Below the pieces are notes generated by a model. It was not told the origin of the DNA. It ran no database searches and was given only the letters and a program-made list of their open reading frames with translations. Shown in pieces: positions 32,304 through 40,478 of a stretch of DNA of 45,000 nt. This stretch comes from an uncultured Coxiella sp. Its GTDB lineage: Bacteria > Pseudomonadota > Gammaproteobacteria > Comchoanobacterales > Comchoanobacteraceae. The DNA is taken from NCBI GenBank assembly GCA_902538855.1, contig CACBGS010000001.1, positions 1-45,000 of the forward strand, in the 5' to 3' direction. Both the position numbers and the translations under genes were made by a program. Positions within the stretch are counted from its first letter, which is position 1. Each line of letters opens with the position of its first letter.

Positions 32304-33860
32304 GTGGCTGCGTGGTTGAATAAAAGTCTGTTAGCTTTGGTGTTGGTAGGCGCTAGCTTTGTATTGAGCTTATCTTTGTTTGCTGAGGATGAAGTTTATG
32401 CTGAATATCCCGAGCTTACTGCGCCTAAAAAGAATAATGAAGCTCAAGTGCAACGCGGTGCTTATCTAACTAAGGCTGGTGATTGTATTGCTTGTCATAC
32501 GCAGGTTGGAGGTGCTGCTTTTGCTGGTGGCTTAGCCTTAGTAACGCCTTTTGGTACTTTTTATACACCTAATATTACCCCTGATAAGCAAAATGGTATT
32601 GGTAGCTGGACTGATGCGCAGTTTTTAAAAGCTATGCGCCATGGTATACGTCCTGATGGTTTGCCTTATTATCCAGCTTTTCCATATGTATATTATAACA
32701 AGGCCAGTGATGAGGATATCTTAGCTATTAAGGCTTACTTGGAGCGTGTCCCTATATCTGAGCAAGAAAATAAAGAGCATGAAATATTTTTCCCGTTTAA
32801 CATCAGGTCGTTACAGTATTTGTGGCAGTGGTTTTTCTTCTATTTAGATAGTGGGACCCTACAAAAGGATGCTACACAGCCAGAACTGTGGAATAGGGGG
32901 CGTTATTTAGTTGAAGGTTTGGCCCACTGTGGTATGTGTCATACGCCTATGAATTTTGCTGGGGTGGCAAAAAAACGCCTTGCTTATACCGGTAATTATG
33001 TTGACGGTTGGTATGCTCCAAATATAACAGGAACTAGCTTATCTAATGTATCAGAGCAGCAATTATTGCAAGTGTTTACACAAAATAAAAAGCCTGGAGG
33101 AAAAGGAGAAATACAAGGGCCTATGCGACAGGTGAATCATGATAGCCTAATGCATCTTGACCATGAGGATTTAATGGCAATAAGCACTTATATAAAATCT
33201 ACTACCCAGGTAATAACAACGCAACCTGCAGTACCGATACTTAGCAATGATGCATCAGCTTTAGGGATGCATATTTATCAGGGTTATTGTGCGCAATGTC
33301 ATGATGTTGGTTCTGCTGGGGCACCAAAAATAGGAGATCATATCAGCTGGCAGGCACGTATGGCTAATGGGGTCACAGGTCTCTATAATAGTGCTATTGC
33401 TGGTGTTGGCGTTATGGCTGCAAAAGGTTTATGTCCAGATGATGAGACTTGTCCAGATGATGCTGTTAGAGCTGCTGTTGATTATATTTTATCGCGGTCT
33501 TTAAACTCGGTTGCTGAAACCTCAATTCAACCTGATGTGCGGCGTGCTGTAAAGCCAAAGCGGTATACCATGGAAGATGGTAGGGAGCTGTTTGTGGCGC
33601 ATTGTGCAAGTTGTCATGTGCATGGTGAGTTTGATGCGCCAAGAATTGCATATCCCCAAGATTGGGTAGAGCGGAAACAACTTAGCTTGGATGTTTTGAT
33701 TGAAGCTGTGATTTCAGGTAAGCAACAAAGTGATGATCTTCGTGGTTGCTTACTGCCCATGGGTGGTTGTGAGGACTGTGATGATGCGCAGATTATTGCT
33801 ATTGTAAAATATATGTTACAATCTGTAGCTGATCCAGGTAAGAATTATTCTAAGTGGTAA
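32304..33860 (+). CDS. Tetraheme c-type cytochrome (two AdhB-like plus two c5-like domains)
   Basis: 518-aa periplasmic electron carrier, probably donating to the oxidase encoded next. The N-terminus (about 6-26) is a signal peptide or uncleaved anchor. Four CxxCH haem sites: CIACH at 61-65, CGMCH at 209-213, CAQCH at 329-333 and CASCH at 434-438. Domains 1-2 (PFGTFYTPNITPD; GIRPDGLPYYPAFPYVYY) resemble the cytochrome subunit of alcohol or gluconate dehydrogenases. Domains 3-4 resemble cytochrome c5, with extra Cys near the Met-ligand loop (LLPMGGCEDC). An internal aromatic stretch (LQYLWQWFFFYL, 170-181) may touch the membrane. GTG 32304 has no strong ribosome-binding site. coxB starts 7 bp after the stop, indicating one operon. 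Confidence 0.88.
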   Translation: MAAWLNKSLLALVLVGASFVLSLSLFAEDEVYAEYPELTAPKKNNEAQVQRGAYLTKAGDCIACHTQVGGAAFAGGLALVTPFGTFYTPNITPDKQNGIGSWTDAQFLKAMRHGIRPDGLPYYPAFPYVYYNKASDEDILAIKAYLERVPISEQENKEHEIFFPFNIRSLQYLWQWFFFYLDSGTLQKDATQPELWNRGRYLVEGLAHCGMCHTPMNFAGVAKKRLAYTGNYVDGWYAPNITGTSLSNVSEQQLLQVFTQNKKPGGKGEIQGPMRQVNHDSLMHLDHEDLMAISTYIKSTTQVITTQPAVPILSNDASALGMHIYQGYCAQCHDVGSAGAPKIGDHISWQARMANGVTGLYNSAIAGVGVMAAKGLCPDDETCPDDAVRAAVDYILSRSLNSVAETSIQPDVRRAVKPKRYTMEDGRELFVAHCASCHVHGEFDAPRIAYPQDWVERKQLSLDVLIEAVISGKQQSDDLRGCLLPMGGCEDCDDAQIIAIVKYMLQSVADPGKNYSKW

Positions 33861-33867
33861 TATAGGT

Positions 33868-34653
33868 ATGTTTATGCGTGGTTTAGTGTTTTTTTATATG
33901 GTTTTGGTCAAGCAGCTTTTTGCTGATTGGACTATTAATATGCCGCGTGGTGTGACTTCGATCAGTCATAAAATTTATGATTTACATATGATGGTTTTCT
34001 ACATATGTTTATTTATTGCGGTTGGTGTTTTTATCGCTTTATTTTATGCAATTTTTGCTTTTAGAAAAAAACCAAATGCGGTGGCTAGTAACTTTCATGA
34101 AAGTCTTACTATTGAAGTGATATGGACAGTAATTCCATTGGTACTAGTTATTATAATGATGGTGCCAACTGTATGGGTTATGTTTGATCTAGATGATACC
34201 TCTAGGCCGCAAATGAATATAAAAATTAGTGGTATACAGTGGAAGTGGCGCTATGACTATTTAGATGAAGGTATAGATTTTCTTAGTAGTTTAAAAAGTA
34301 CACCTGGGATGATACGTGGTACAGAGCCAAAGAGTCCGCACTATTTATTGGAAGTTGATAAGCCCTTAGTTGTTCCTGTGAATACAAAAATACGTTTGTT
34401 ATTCACATCTAATGATGTTAATCATTCCTGGTGGGTGCCTGAATTGGGTATTAAGAAAGACTGTATTCCTGGTTATATTAATGAAGCATGGGTTAATATT
34501 GAAAAGCCTGGTATATATAGGGGGCAATGTACTGAATTATGTGGTATGCAGCATGGCTATATGCCTATCGTAGTAGATGCGCGCTCAGCTGCTGATTATA
34601 AGAAATGGGTTCAATTGCAACAGCAAAAACAGCAAAAACAGCAGCGGCGTTGA
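33868..34653 (+). CDS. coxB: Cytochrome c oxidase subunit II (CuA subunit)
   Basis: Accepts electrons from cytochrome c through the binuclear CuA centre. 261 aa: an N-terminal signal-like segment (about 5-18), two membrane helices (about 40-65 and 83-106), then a periplasmic cupredoxin domain. The CuA ligands are all present: His186 in NDVNHSWW and Cys221, Glu223, Cys225, His229 and Met232 in GQCTELCGMQHGYMP. The WKWRYDY aromatic patch for electron entry is kept. There is no fused cytochrome c domain. ATG 33868 is used; ATG 33874 has a better-spaced AGG. The C-terminus ends in a Gln/Lys-rich tail encoded by a short repeat. Confidence 0.96.
   Translation: MFMRGLVFFYMVLVKQLFADWTINMPRGVTSISHKIYDLHMMVFYICLFIAVGVFIALFYAIFAFRKKPNAVASNFHESLTIEVIWTVIPLVLVIIMMVPTVWVMFDLDDTSRPQMNIKISGIQWKWRYDYLDEGIDFLSSLKSTPGMIRGTEPKSPHYLLEVDKPLVVPVNTKIRLLFTSNDVNHSWWVPELGIKKDCIPGYINEAWVNIEKPGIYRGQCTELCGMQHGYMPIVVDARSAADYKKWVQLQQQKQQKQQRR
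34621..34647 (+). repeat. Short tandem repeat at the 3' end of coxB
   Basis: CAGCAAAAA occurs twice in tandem (34621-34629, 34630-34638), followed by the related CAGCAGCGG. It encodes the QQKQQKQQQRR tail of subunit II, which lies after the conserved domain. Such a repeat could vary in length between strains. Confidence 0.55.
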
Positions 34654-34672
34654 TGTATTAATACTCCGATAG

Positions 34673-34720
34673 TAGACTGCCCAGCGTCAATATGTGTGCT
34701 ATTGGTCTAACTTTTTTTTT
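34673..34720 (+). terminator. Weak hairpin with T9 run between coxB and coxA
   Basis: TAGAC (34673-34677) pairs with GTCTA (34705-34709), and CAAT (34688-34691) with ATTG (34701-34704), leaving a bulge, followed by AC and nine T (34712-34720). As an intrinsic terminator it is poor; partial attenuation between coxB and coxA is possible. The 151-bp gap holds no other gene. Confidence 0.3.
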
Positions 34721-34804
34721 CTCTGCGGTGCTTCATTTGGTCTGAGTACTTGAAGCTTGCTTGTTGACCTGATATCTTAATCGGAAATGTAGAGGGGTAT
34801 CTGA

Positions 34805-36406
34805 ATGAGTGAGTCGGTGCAGAAGATCAGCGGTGTGTCATGGGTGGATTGGTGTCTGCGTTGGATGATGACAACCAATCATAAAGACATTGGAACCCTG
34901 TATTTGTGGTTTAGCTTACTTATGTTTTTTGTTGCTGGATTTATGGCGCTGATTATACGAGCGGAGCTTTCAGCTCCTGGCCTGCAATTTATTGATCCTA
35001 ACTTTTACAATCAGATGGTTACATTGCATGGTTTAGTTATGATTTTTGGTGCAATAATGCCTGCTTTAGCTGGGTTTGCTAATTGGATGATTCCCTTGAT
35101 GATTGGTGCCAGTGATATGGCTTTTCCGAGACTGAATAATTGGAGTTTTTGGTTATTGCCGGTGGCTTTTTATCTCATGCTATCAACTCTTTTTATGCAA
35201 GGTGGTGCGCCTAATATGGGATGGACGTTTTATGCTCCATTATCAACCGTATATGGTCCTCCTAGTACTGATTATATGATACTGTCCATTCATGTGTTGG
35301 GGATATCTTCCATTTTGGGCGCGCTAAATTTTATTGTTACTATTATTACCATGCGTGCTCCTGGTATGGATTATATGCACTTGCCGATTTTTGTTTGGTG
35401 TTGGTTTGTAACAGCTTTTTTAATTCTGGCTATTATGCCTGTATTGGCTGGCTTAGTAACTATGATGTTAGCTGATAGGCATTTTGGTACCAGTTTTTTT
35501 GATGCTGCTGGAGGCGGTGATCCTGTATTGTTTCAGCATTTATTTTGGTTTTTTGGTCATCCCGAAGTCTATGTTTTGGCCTTACCAGCTTTTGGTATTA
35601 TATCTGAAGTTATTCCAAGCTTTTCTCGTAAACCTTTGTTTGGAAAAACTTCGATGATATATGCAATTTTATGTATTTGTGTCTTGTCTTTTATTGTCTG
35701 GGTACACCATATGTTCACTGCAGGTATTAGTGTGTATGTTAAGATATTTTTTATGGCAACAACTTTATTAGTTGCTGTGCCAACAGGTGTTAAGGTGTTT
35801 AATTGGATAGCTACTATGTGGGGAGGTGTACTTACATTTGAGCCACCTATGCTGTTTGCCGTAGGTTTTATTGCCATGTTTACTTTTGGTGGGCTCTCGG
35901 GTGTTATGTTAGGTATTGTGCCTGCTGATTATCAATATCAAGATACTTATTTTGTGGTTGGGCATTTTCATTATGTTATTGTCACTGGTGTGTATTATGC
36001 TTTATTATCAGGTGCTTATTATTGGTATCCTAAATGGACGGGTTATCATTACTCGCATACTGTTGCAAACTGGCACTTTTGGTTGAGTACTATTGCTGCT
36101 AATTTTACTTTTTTGCCGATGCAATTTTTAGGATTAGCTGGGATGCCAAGAAGAATACCCGATTATGCATTACAATTTGCGGATTTTAACTGGATTGCTT
36201 CTGTAGGTGGCTTTGTATTTGGTTTTGCGCAGTTGTTGTTTGTGTATGTTTTAATTGAGGGTTTAATACGTAAGAGACCGGCTGAAGCTCGGTCGTGGGA
36301 TGGGGCTAGGGGCTTGGAGTGGACAATAGCTTCACCAGCGCCACATCATAGCTTTTTAAAGCCGCCAAAAATTACTGCTGCAATATACGATTATGGGACT
36401 AAGTAA
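34805..36406 (+). CDS. coxA: Cytochrome c oxidase subunit I (haem-copper catalytic subunit)
   Basis: Catalytic, proton-pumping subunit of an aa3-type oxidase. 533 aa, 12 membrane helices. The haem a His is in MVTLHGLVMIFG. WFFGHPEVYVLALP holds the CuB His, the D-channel Glu and the cross-linked Tyr, an A1-family pattern. VHHMF gives two more CuB His, VPTGVKVFNW contains the K-channel Lys, and VVGHFHYVIVTG the haem a3 and haem a His. The usual 'lqlHDTYFVV' is YQYQDTYFVV, a small change next to the haem pocket. ATG 34805 follows AGAGGGG. The stop codon is directly followed by the ATG of the Cox11-like gene. Confidence 0.97.
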   Translation: MSESVQKISGVSWVDWCLRWMMTTNHKDIGTLYLWFSLLMFFVAGFMALIIRAELSAPGLQFIDPNFYNQMVTLHGLVMIFGAIMPALAGFANWMIPLMIGASDMAFPRLNNWSFWLLPVAFYLMLSTLFMQGGAPNMGWTFYAPLSTVYGPPSTDYMILSIHVLGISSILGALNFIVTIITMRAPGMDYMHLPIFVWCWFVTAFLILAIMPVLAGLVTMMLADRHFGTSFFDAAGGGDPVLFQHLFWFFGHPEVYVLALPAFGIISEVIPSFSRKPLFGKTSMIYAILCICVLSFIVWVHHMFTAGISVYVKIFFMATTLLVAVPTGVKVFNWIATMWGGVLTFEPPMLFAVGFIAMFTFGGLSGVMLGIVPADYQYQDTYFVVGHFHYVIVTGVYYALLSGAYYWYPKWTGYHYSHTVANWHFWLSTIAANFTFLPMQFLGLAGMPRRIPDYALQFADFNWIASVGGFVFGFAQLLFVYVLIEGLIRKRPAEARSWDGARGLEWTIASPAPHHSFLKPPKITAAIYDYGTK

Positions 36407-37180
36407 ATGCTAAGTTGGCAAAGTGTTATACCTTTTCTTCAGGCTGTTAGCTTTTTAATTGCTATCGTTGGTTTTGTGCAAGTGCTACATCATCATCCTC
36501 TTGGGATGATAACTTTAATGTTGGGTGTCATTCTATTTTTTATATTTTTTACCATGTGGGTGTGGACTTTATTGGTGATGGTCATGGACACGCATTCAGC
36601 TGATACTGCTGCGCATAAGAGAAGTGCTAAATTACAATGGGCTATACGTTTAGTGATTTTTTGGATGTTAGCGTTTTCAAGTTCTTTTGCTTTAATTCCA
36701 TTATATTACTGGCTCAATGGTACAACTATGCATGTACATGGCGGCGCTATGTCTACGAATGTCATAGAAGACATGACGCAAGTAGCTGCGGATACAAAAG
36801 TGTCAGTGTATTTACGTAGTCAAGTATCTACAGATGCCACTCCTTTAAGCTTTGTTGTTGAGCCTGAGGTAATGCGTTTGTATCCTGGTGAGCAAGCTAG
36901 TGTGAAGATGAAAATACATAATAATTCAGATATTGCTCAGACCTATAGGCTTGTGGCAAAAACTGCACCTGATACCGCTAAGCAATATCTGCATTTTGAT
37001 TATATTGATAATGCTAAAGAAGTTGTTATTAAGCCAAAGCAGTCTTTGGTCATTACCCCTTCCTTAACGGTGCATAAATCAATCCCTAAAGTCCTAGGTG
37101 ATATGTCTATTACTATGTTCTTATTTAGTGATAAGATTGATAATGCTTGGAAAAAAATGCAGAATAATTGGAACTACTAG
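36407..37180 (+). CDS. Cox11/CtaG-like protein lacking copper-binding cysteines
   Basis: Cox11 normally delivers copper to the CuB site of subunit I. Position directly after coxA and the C-terminal half fit: LSFVVEPEVMRLYPGEQASVKMKIHNNSD corresponds to 'F-x-P-x-x-x-x-V-x-P-G-E...N-x-s' (quoted in parts: LYPGEQASVKMKIHNNSD), and APDTAKQYLHF to 'aP-x-x-a-x-Y-F'. FALIPLYYWLNGT matches the end of the Cox11 helix ('VPLYRLFCQ-TG'). But where Cox11 has CFCF this protein reads YLHFDYI (194-200), the 'LFC' Cys is Trp-Leu-Asn, and the 257 residues contain no cysteine. Two extra N-terminal helices (about 8-26 and 33-60) precede the anchor. MHVHGGAM (108-115) might bind metal instead. Confidence 0.72.
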   Translation: MLSWQSVIPFLQAVSFLIAIVGFVQVLHHHPLGMITLMLGVILFFIFFTMWVWTLLVMVMDTHSADTAAHKRSAKLQWAIRLVIFWMLAFSSSFALIPLYYWLNGTTMHVHGGAMSTNVIEDMTQVAADTKVSVYLRSQVSTDATPLSFVVEPEVMRLYPGEQASVKMKIHNNSDIAQTYRLVAKTAPDTAKQYLHFDYIDNAKEVVIKPKQSLVITPSLTVHKSIPKVLGDMSITMFLFSDKIDNAWKKMQNNWNY

Positions 37181-37202
37181 TATGCATTGTGCAGTATAGT
37201 TC

Positions 37203-37231
37203 TTGCTTGTATTATTAGTTAGCTTTATACT
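37203..37231 (+). promoter_or_regulatory. Candidate sigma-70 promoter of the glycan-modification block
   Basis: TTGCTT (37203-37208), exactly 17 bp, TATACT (37226-37231), then 24 bp to the epimerase ATG, which has a GGAGG ribosome-binding site. This is the best consensus promoter I found in the window, and it falls between the Cox11-like gene and the inserted block. Downstream genes including coxC may be read from it. Confidence 0.6.
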
Positions 37232-37255
37232 AAAAAAGTCTATTCTGGAGGTTAA

Positions 37256-38332
37256 ATGAAGGTATTATTGACAGGTATAGCAGGTTTTATTGGTTTTCAT
37301 GTAGCTAAGGCTTTGGTTGCGCGGGGTGATAAAGTCTTGGGTATCGATAACATCAATGATTATTATGATCCCCAGTTAAAGTTGGCCAGATTAAAGCATT
37401 TAGGTGTTAATAATATTGATAAACAGAAAGGTTGTATTGCTTCTGATGCTTATGCCAATCTTCGTTTTATGCAATTAGATTGTGCTGATACTGCTGCGAT
37501 GCAACAATTATTCACTTATGAGAAATTTGATGCTGTTTGTCATTTAGCAGCGCAAGCAGGGGTGGCCCATAGTTTCCGTGCACCACATGATTATGTTGAT
37601 GCTAATATTACTGGTTTTTTGAATATATTAGAGGGATGCCGTGCTCATAGTATCGGTCATTGTGTGTATGCGTCAAGTTCATCGGTCTATGGGGCAAATC
37701 GTAGTTATCCATATAACACTGAGCAGGCTTCAACTCATCCAGTTTCACTTTATGCAGCTACTAAGCGAGCTAATGAGCTTTTTGCGCATAGTTATAGTCA
37801 CAATTTTGCTCTGGCAACTACAGGCTTACGCTTTTTTACCGTTTATGGGCCATGGGGGCGTCCAGATATGGCGCCGATGTTGTTTTTAAAAAATATGTTA
37901 GATGATAAGCCTATTACGGTTTTTAATCATGGCAATATGTTTAGAGATTTTACTTTTATTGATGATATAGTTAAAGGTGTGCTTTTGGTTCTTGATAAGC
38001 CAGCAGTACGAGATTTAGCTTGGGATGCAGCTCAGCCACGACCTGATTCATCTAATGTGCCTTTTAGAATCTATAATATCGGTCGAGGTGAACCAACTAA
38101 GCTTACTGATTTTATCGATGCCTTAGAAAAGGTCAGTGGTAAGAAAATTACTAGAGTGTTTGCGCCAATGCGTAAAGGAGATGTTAATACCACTCATGCA
38201 GATACCGCCAACTTACAGCGCGATTTTGCTTATACGCCAACCGTCTCTTTAGAGCAGGGTGTGTCAAAATTATGGTCATGGTATAGCTCTTATTATACTG
38301 ATAATGCTCTTAGTTTAGGCAATATTACGTGA
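37256..38332 (+). CDS. NAD-dependent UDP-sugar 4-epimerase (UDP-glucuronate 4-epimerase type)
   Basis: 358-aa extended short-chain dehydrogenase. KVLLTGIAGFIGFHVAKAL is the NAD motif (GxxGxxG), followed by GIDNINDYYDPQLKLARL, a block typical of UDP-glucuronate 4-epimerases (LspL/Cap1J type). VCHLAAQAGVAHSFRAPHDY, YASSSSVYGANRSYPY and the catalytic YAATKRANE follow, as does RFFTVYGPWGRPDMAPMLF, also typical. The expected reaction is UDP-GlcA to UDP-GalA; related proteins epimerise other UDP-sugars. Strong ribosome-binding site (GGAGG). It overlaps the PAP2 gene by 4 nt (GTGA). First gene of the block placed between cox11-like and coxC. Confidence 0.87.
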   Translation: MKVLLTGIAGFIGFHVAKALVARGDKVLGIDNINDYYDPQLKLARLKHLGVNNIDKQKGCIASDAYANLRFMQLDCADTAAMQQLFTYEKFDAVCHLAAQAGVAHSFRAPHDYVDANITGFLNILEGCRAHSIGHCVYASSSSVYGANRSYPYNTEQASTHPVSLYAATKRANELFAHSYSHNFALATTGLRFFTVYGPWGRPDMAPMLFLKNMLDDKPITVFNHGNMFRDFTFIDDIVKGVLLVLDKPAVRDLAWDAAQPRPDSSNVPFRIYNIGRGEPTKLTDFIDALEKVSGKKITRVFAPMRKGDVNTTHADTANLQRDFAYTPTVSLEQGVSKLWSWYSSYYTDNALSLGNIT

Positions 38333-38952
38333 AGCGATCTTTTTTTATTTTGCAGTATGTAGTCACTGCTTTGCTCTGTTTTGCATCGTTTATTTTTTAT
38401 CATTTTGCTGATAAGTCATGGGTGGAGTTTTTCTCTGCGCAACCCTTTACTTATGAGGTAGAATACTTTTTTAGAGTATTAGATATTCTTGGTGAGCCGC
38501 AGTGGTATTTGTTACCTTGTTTGGCAATGTTAAGTCTTTTTAGATCTAGTAATAGTCATGCTGCGAAAGCATGGTATTTTGTTTTTATGAATGTTCTTTT
38601 AGTGAGTGTGGTAGTTTTCTCATTGAAGTGGTGGCTCGGACGAGCTCGGCCTGGACAATACTTTCTTGATGGTACTTATGGCTTTTACCCAGATTGGTTG
38701 CATTATAATGCAAGCTTTATGTCTTTTCCTTCGGGGCATGCTGCTGTGATATTTGCCTTTGCCTTTGCTATCTGTATGGTATTTCCTAGTTTAGGGTATT
38801 TTGCTTTGCCTTTCGCTGTTGTTGTCTCAAGTAGTAGACTTGCTTTGACTTGGCATTACCCAAGTGATGTGCTTGCTGGTATTGCTTGTGCGCTTTATTT
38901 AACTTTGGTTCTGTATAAGTATACCTTTGGTGGTAACTATGAGCGCACTTAA
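38329..38952 (+). CDS. PAP2-family membrane phosphatase
   Basis: 207 aa, about six membrane helices. The three PAP2 phosphatase motifs are complete: KWWLGRARP (KxxxxxxRP), PSGH in SFPSGHAAVIF, and SRLALTWHYPSD (SRxxxxxHxxxD). These enzymes dephosphorylate lipid phosphates on the periplasmic side: undecaprenyl-PP, phosphatidylglycerol-P, or the lipid A 1-phosphate (LpxE). Context with a GT83-like transferase and a GT2 favours recycling of polyprenyl phosphate or LpxE-like trimming of lipid A, but the substrate cannot be read from sequence. GTG 38329 overlaps the epimerase stop, giving translational coupling. Confidence 0.87.
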   Translation: MKRSFFILQYVVTALLCFASFIFYHFADKSWVEFFSAQPFTYEVEYFFRVLDILGEPQWYLLPCLAMLSLFRSSNSHAAKAWYFVFMNVLLVSVVVFSLKWWLGRARPGQYFLDGTYGFYPDWLHYNASFMSFPSGHAAVIFAFAFAICMVFPSLGYFALPFAVVVSSSRLALTWHYPSDVLAGIACALYLTLVLYKYTFGGNYERT

Positions 38953-40468
38953 AAAGCCGTACTGGTTTTATCTTTGGTGTTTGTTTGCCCTTATTCCATT
39001 ATCATGGGTGCCTTTATTCGATGTTGATGAGGGGGCTTTTTCTGAAGCAACTAGAGAAATGCTGGTCTCAGGTAATTATTTAACCACCTATTTGTATGGT
39101 ATGCCTCGCTTTGATAAACCGATTGCTATTTATTGGTTACAAGCATTATCAGCTACTGTGTTTGGTATTAATACATGGGCTATGCGTTTACCTTCTGTTT
39201 GTGCTGCGACGATATGGCTTTTGTCTATTTATAATTTTGTAAAGCGTTATTACACAAAAGATATAGCTTGGACTGCTATGTTGTTTTTTATTGGCTCTTT
39301 ACAGATTAATATTATAGCTAAAAGTGCTATTGCTGATGCTTTACTCAATATGAGTATCTGTGTATCTATGCTGTGTTTATGGCAGTTTATTCAACATCGA
39401 CAACAACAAGATTTACTATTAGCTTATGCTATGTTTGGTCTTGGTATTCTTGCAAAGGGACCAATTGCGCTTATTATTCCAATTATTACTCTGCTAACTT
39501 ATAGTTTTTGTACGTCAGATAGATCTTGGTTCTATCCAGTAGTGGTTGCGCCCAAAGCTTGGCTGTGTATGTTATTGCTATGTTTGCCTTGGTATTTATT
39601 GGAGTTGTATGATCAAGGTTGGCATTTTATTGAGGGCTTTTTTTGGCAGCATAATTTAAATAGAGCACTGTCGGTGATGGAGACACACTCAGGAGGTTGG
39701 TGGTATTATCTTTTGGTGATTGTCCTTGGTTTGATGCCTTTTAGTGGATGTTTGCTTAGTTTTTTGACAAGTTGGCGGCAGATCATTGCTAATGATAGGG
39801 AGCGTTATTTACTTTGTTGGGCATTGTCGGTAATTGCTTTTTTTACAATAATTTCAACTAAGTTGCCGCATTATGTTGTGTATGCATATACGCCTATTAT
39901 CATATTAATGGCAGTTTATGCACAGCAAATGCTACAGCAAAGCCGTTTTATTTTATTGCCACTATTATTCTTGGTGCTTTTGCTCTCTGCAATTCCTTGG
40001 GTGCTTGATATTATTGATACCTGGTCTAGCTCGCCATTACTATCATATTATTTGCCAGCCTTACGTCAAGTCTTCTCATGGGCGTTTTTATACTATCTGT
40101 GGGGGTCATTTTTACTCTTGGTGTTGATGTGGTATTTGCCCTTTATGCGAATATGGCGTCAGCTATTGGTGGTGCTTTGGTCTTTATCTATGCTGCATAT
40201 GCTCTTAATGCCGCGTATAGCCATGGTGTTGCAAGTGCCTGTGTATGAAGCGGCGCAACTAGCTAAGCAAAACGCTTGGCCTGTGACTATGTATAGAGCC
40301 CATCTTCCAAGTTTTGCTTTTTATACTGCTAGTATTCCCAAAAGAACAGCGCCACAGCCGGGTGATGTTGTCTTAACTAAATCATGGTTGCAGTCTGACT
40401 TTAGTAAGTACAGAGTGCTTTTTGAGAAAAATGGTGTTATATTGTTGCGCATTGAATCAGATGATTAG
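38939..40468 (+). CDS. ArnT/GT83-like polyprenyl-phosphate-sugar glycosyltransferase
   Basis: Integral-membrane GT-C transferase, about 509 aa with a dozen hydrophobic segments. The first periplasmic loop has the acidic motif FDVDEGAFSEATREML, corresponding to 'DE-x-R-Y-x-E-x-A-R-E-M' of ArnT and PMT proteins, and MPRFDKPIAIYWLQA matches 'P-x-F-x-K-P-P-l-x-Y-W'. GILAKGPIALIIP and TKLPHYVVYAYTP match later conserved loops. ArnT moves Ara4N, and Rgt enzymes GalA, from undecaprenyl phosphate to lipid A or core. The frame opens at GTG 38927 (MVVTM), but ATG 38939 with a GGTGG upstream looks better; it overlaps the PAP2 gene by 14 nt. Confidence 0.87.
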   Translation: MSALKKPYWFYLWCLFALIPLSWVPLFDVDEGAFSEATREMLVSGNYLTTYLYGMPRFDKPIAIYWLQALSATVFGINTWAMRLPSVCAATIWLLSIYNFVKRYYTKDIAWTAMLFFIGSLQINIIAKSAIADALLNMSICVSMLCLWQFIQHRQQQDLLLAYAMFGLGILAKGPIALIIPIITLLTYSFCTSDRSWFYPVVVAPKAWLCMLLLCLPWYLLELYDQGWHFIEGFFWQHNLNRALSVMETHSGGWWYYLLVIVLGLMPFSGCLLSFLTSWRQIIANDRERYLLCWALSVIAFFTIISTKLPHYVVYAYTPIIILMAVYAQQMLQQSRFILLPLLFLVLLLSAIPWVLDIIDTWSSSPLLSYYLPALRQVFSWAFLYYLWGSFLLLVLMWYLPFMRIWRQLLVVLWSLSMLHMLLMPRIAMVLQVPVYEAAQLAKQNAWPVTMYRAHLPSFAFYTASIPKRTAPQPGDVVLTKSWLQSDFSKYRVLFEKNGVILLRIESDD

Positions 40469-40478
40469 GTAAGGATGT

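Noticed and set aside
34654-34804. Possible small RNA or riboswitch between coxB and coxA
   Set aside because: Apart from the weak hairpin with T9 there is no recognisable conserved structure.
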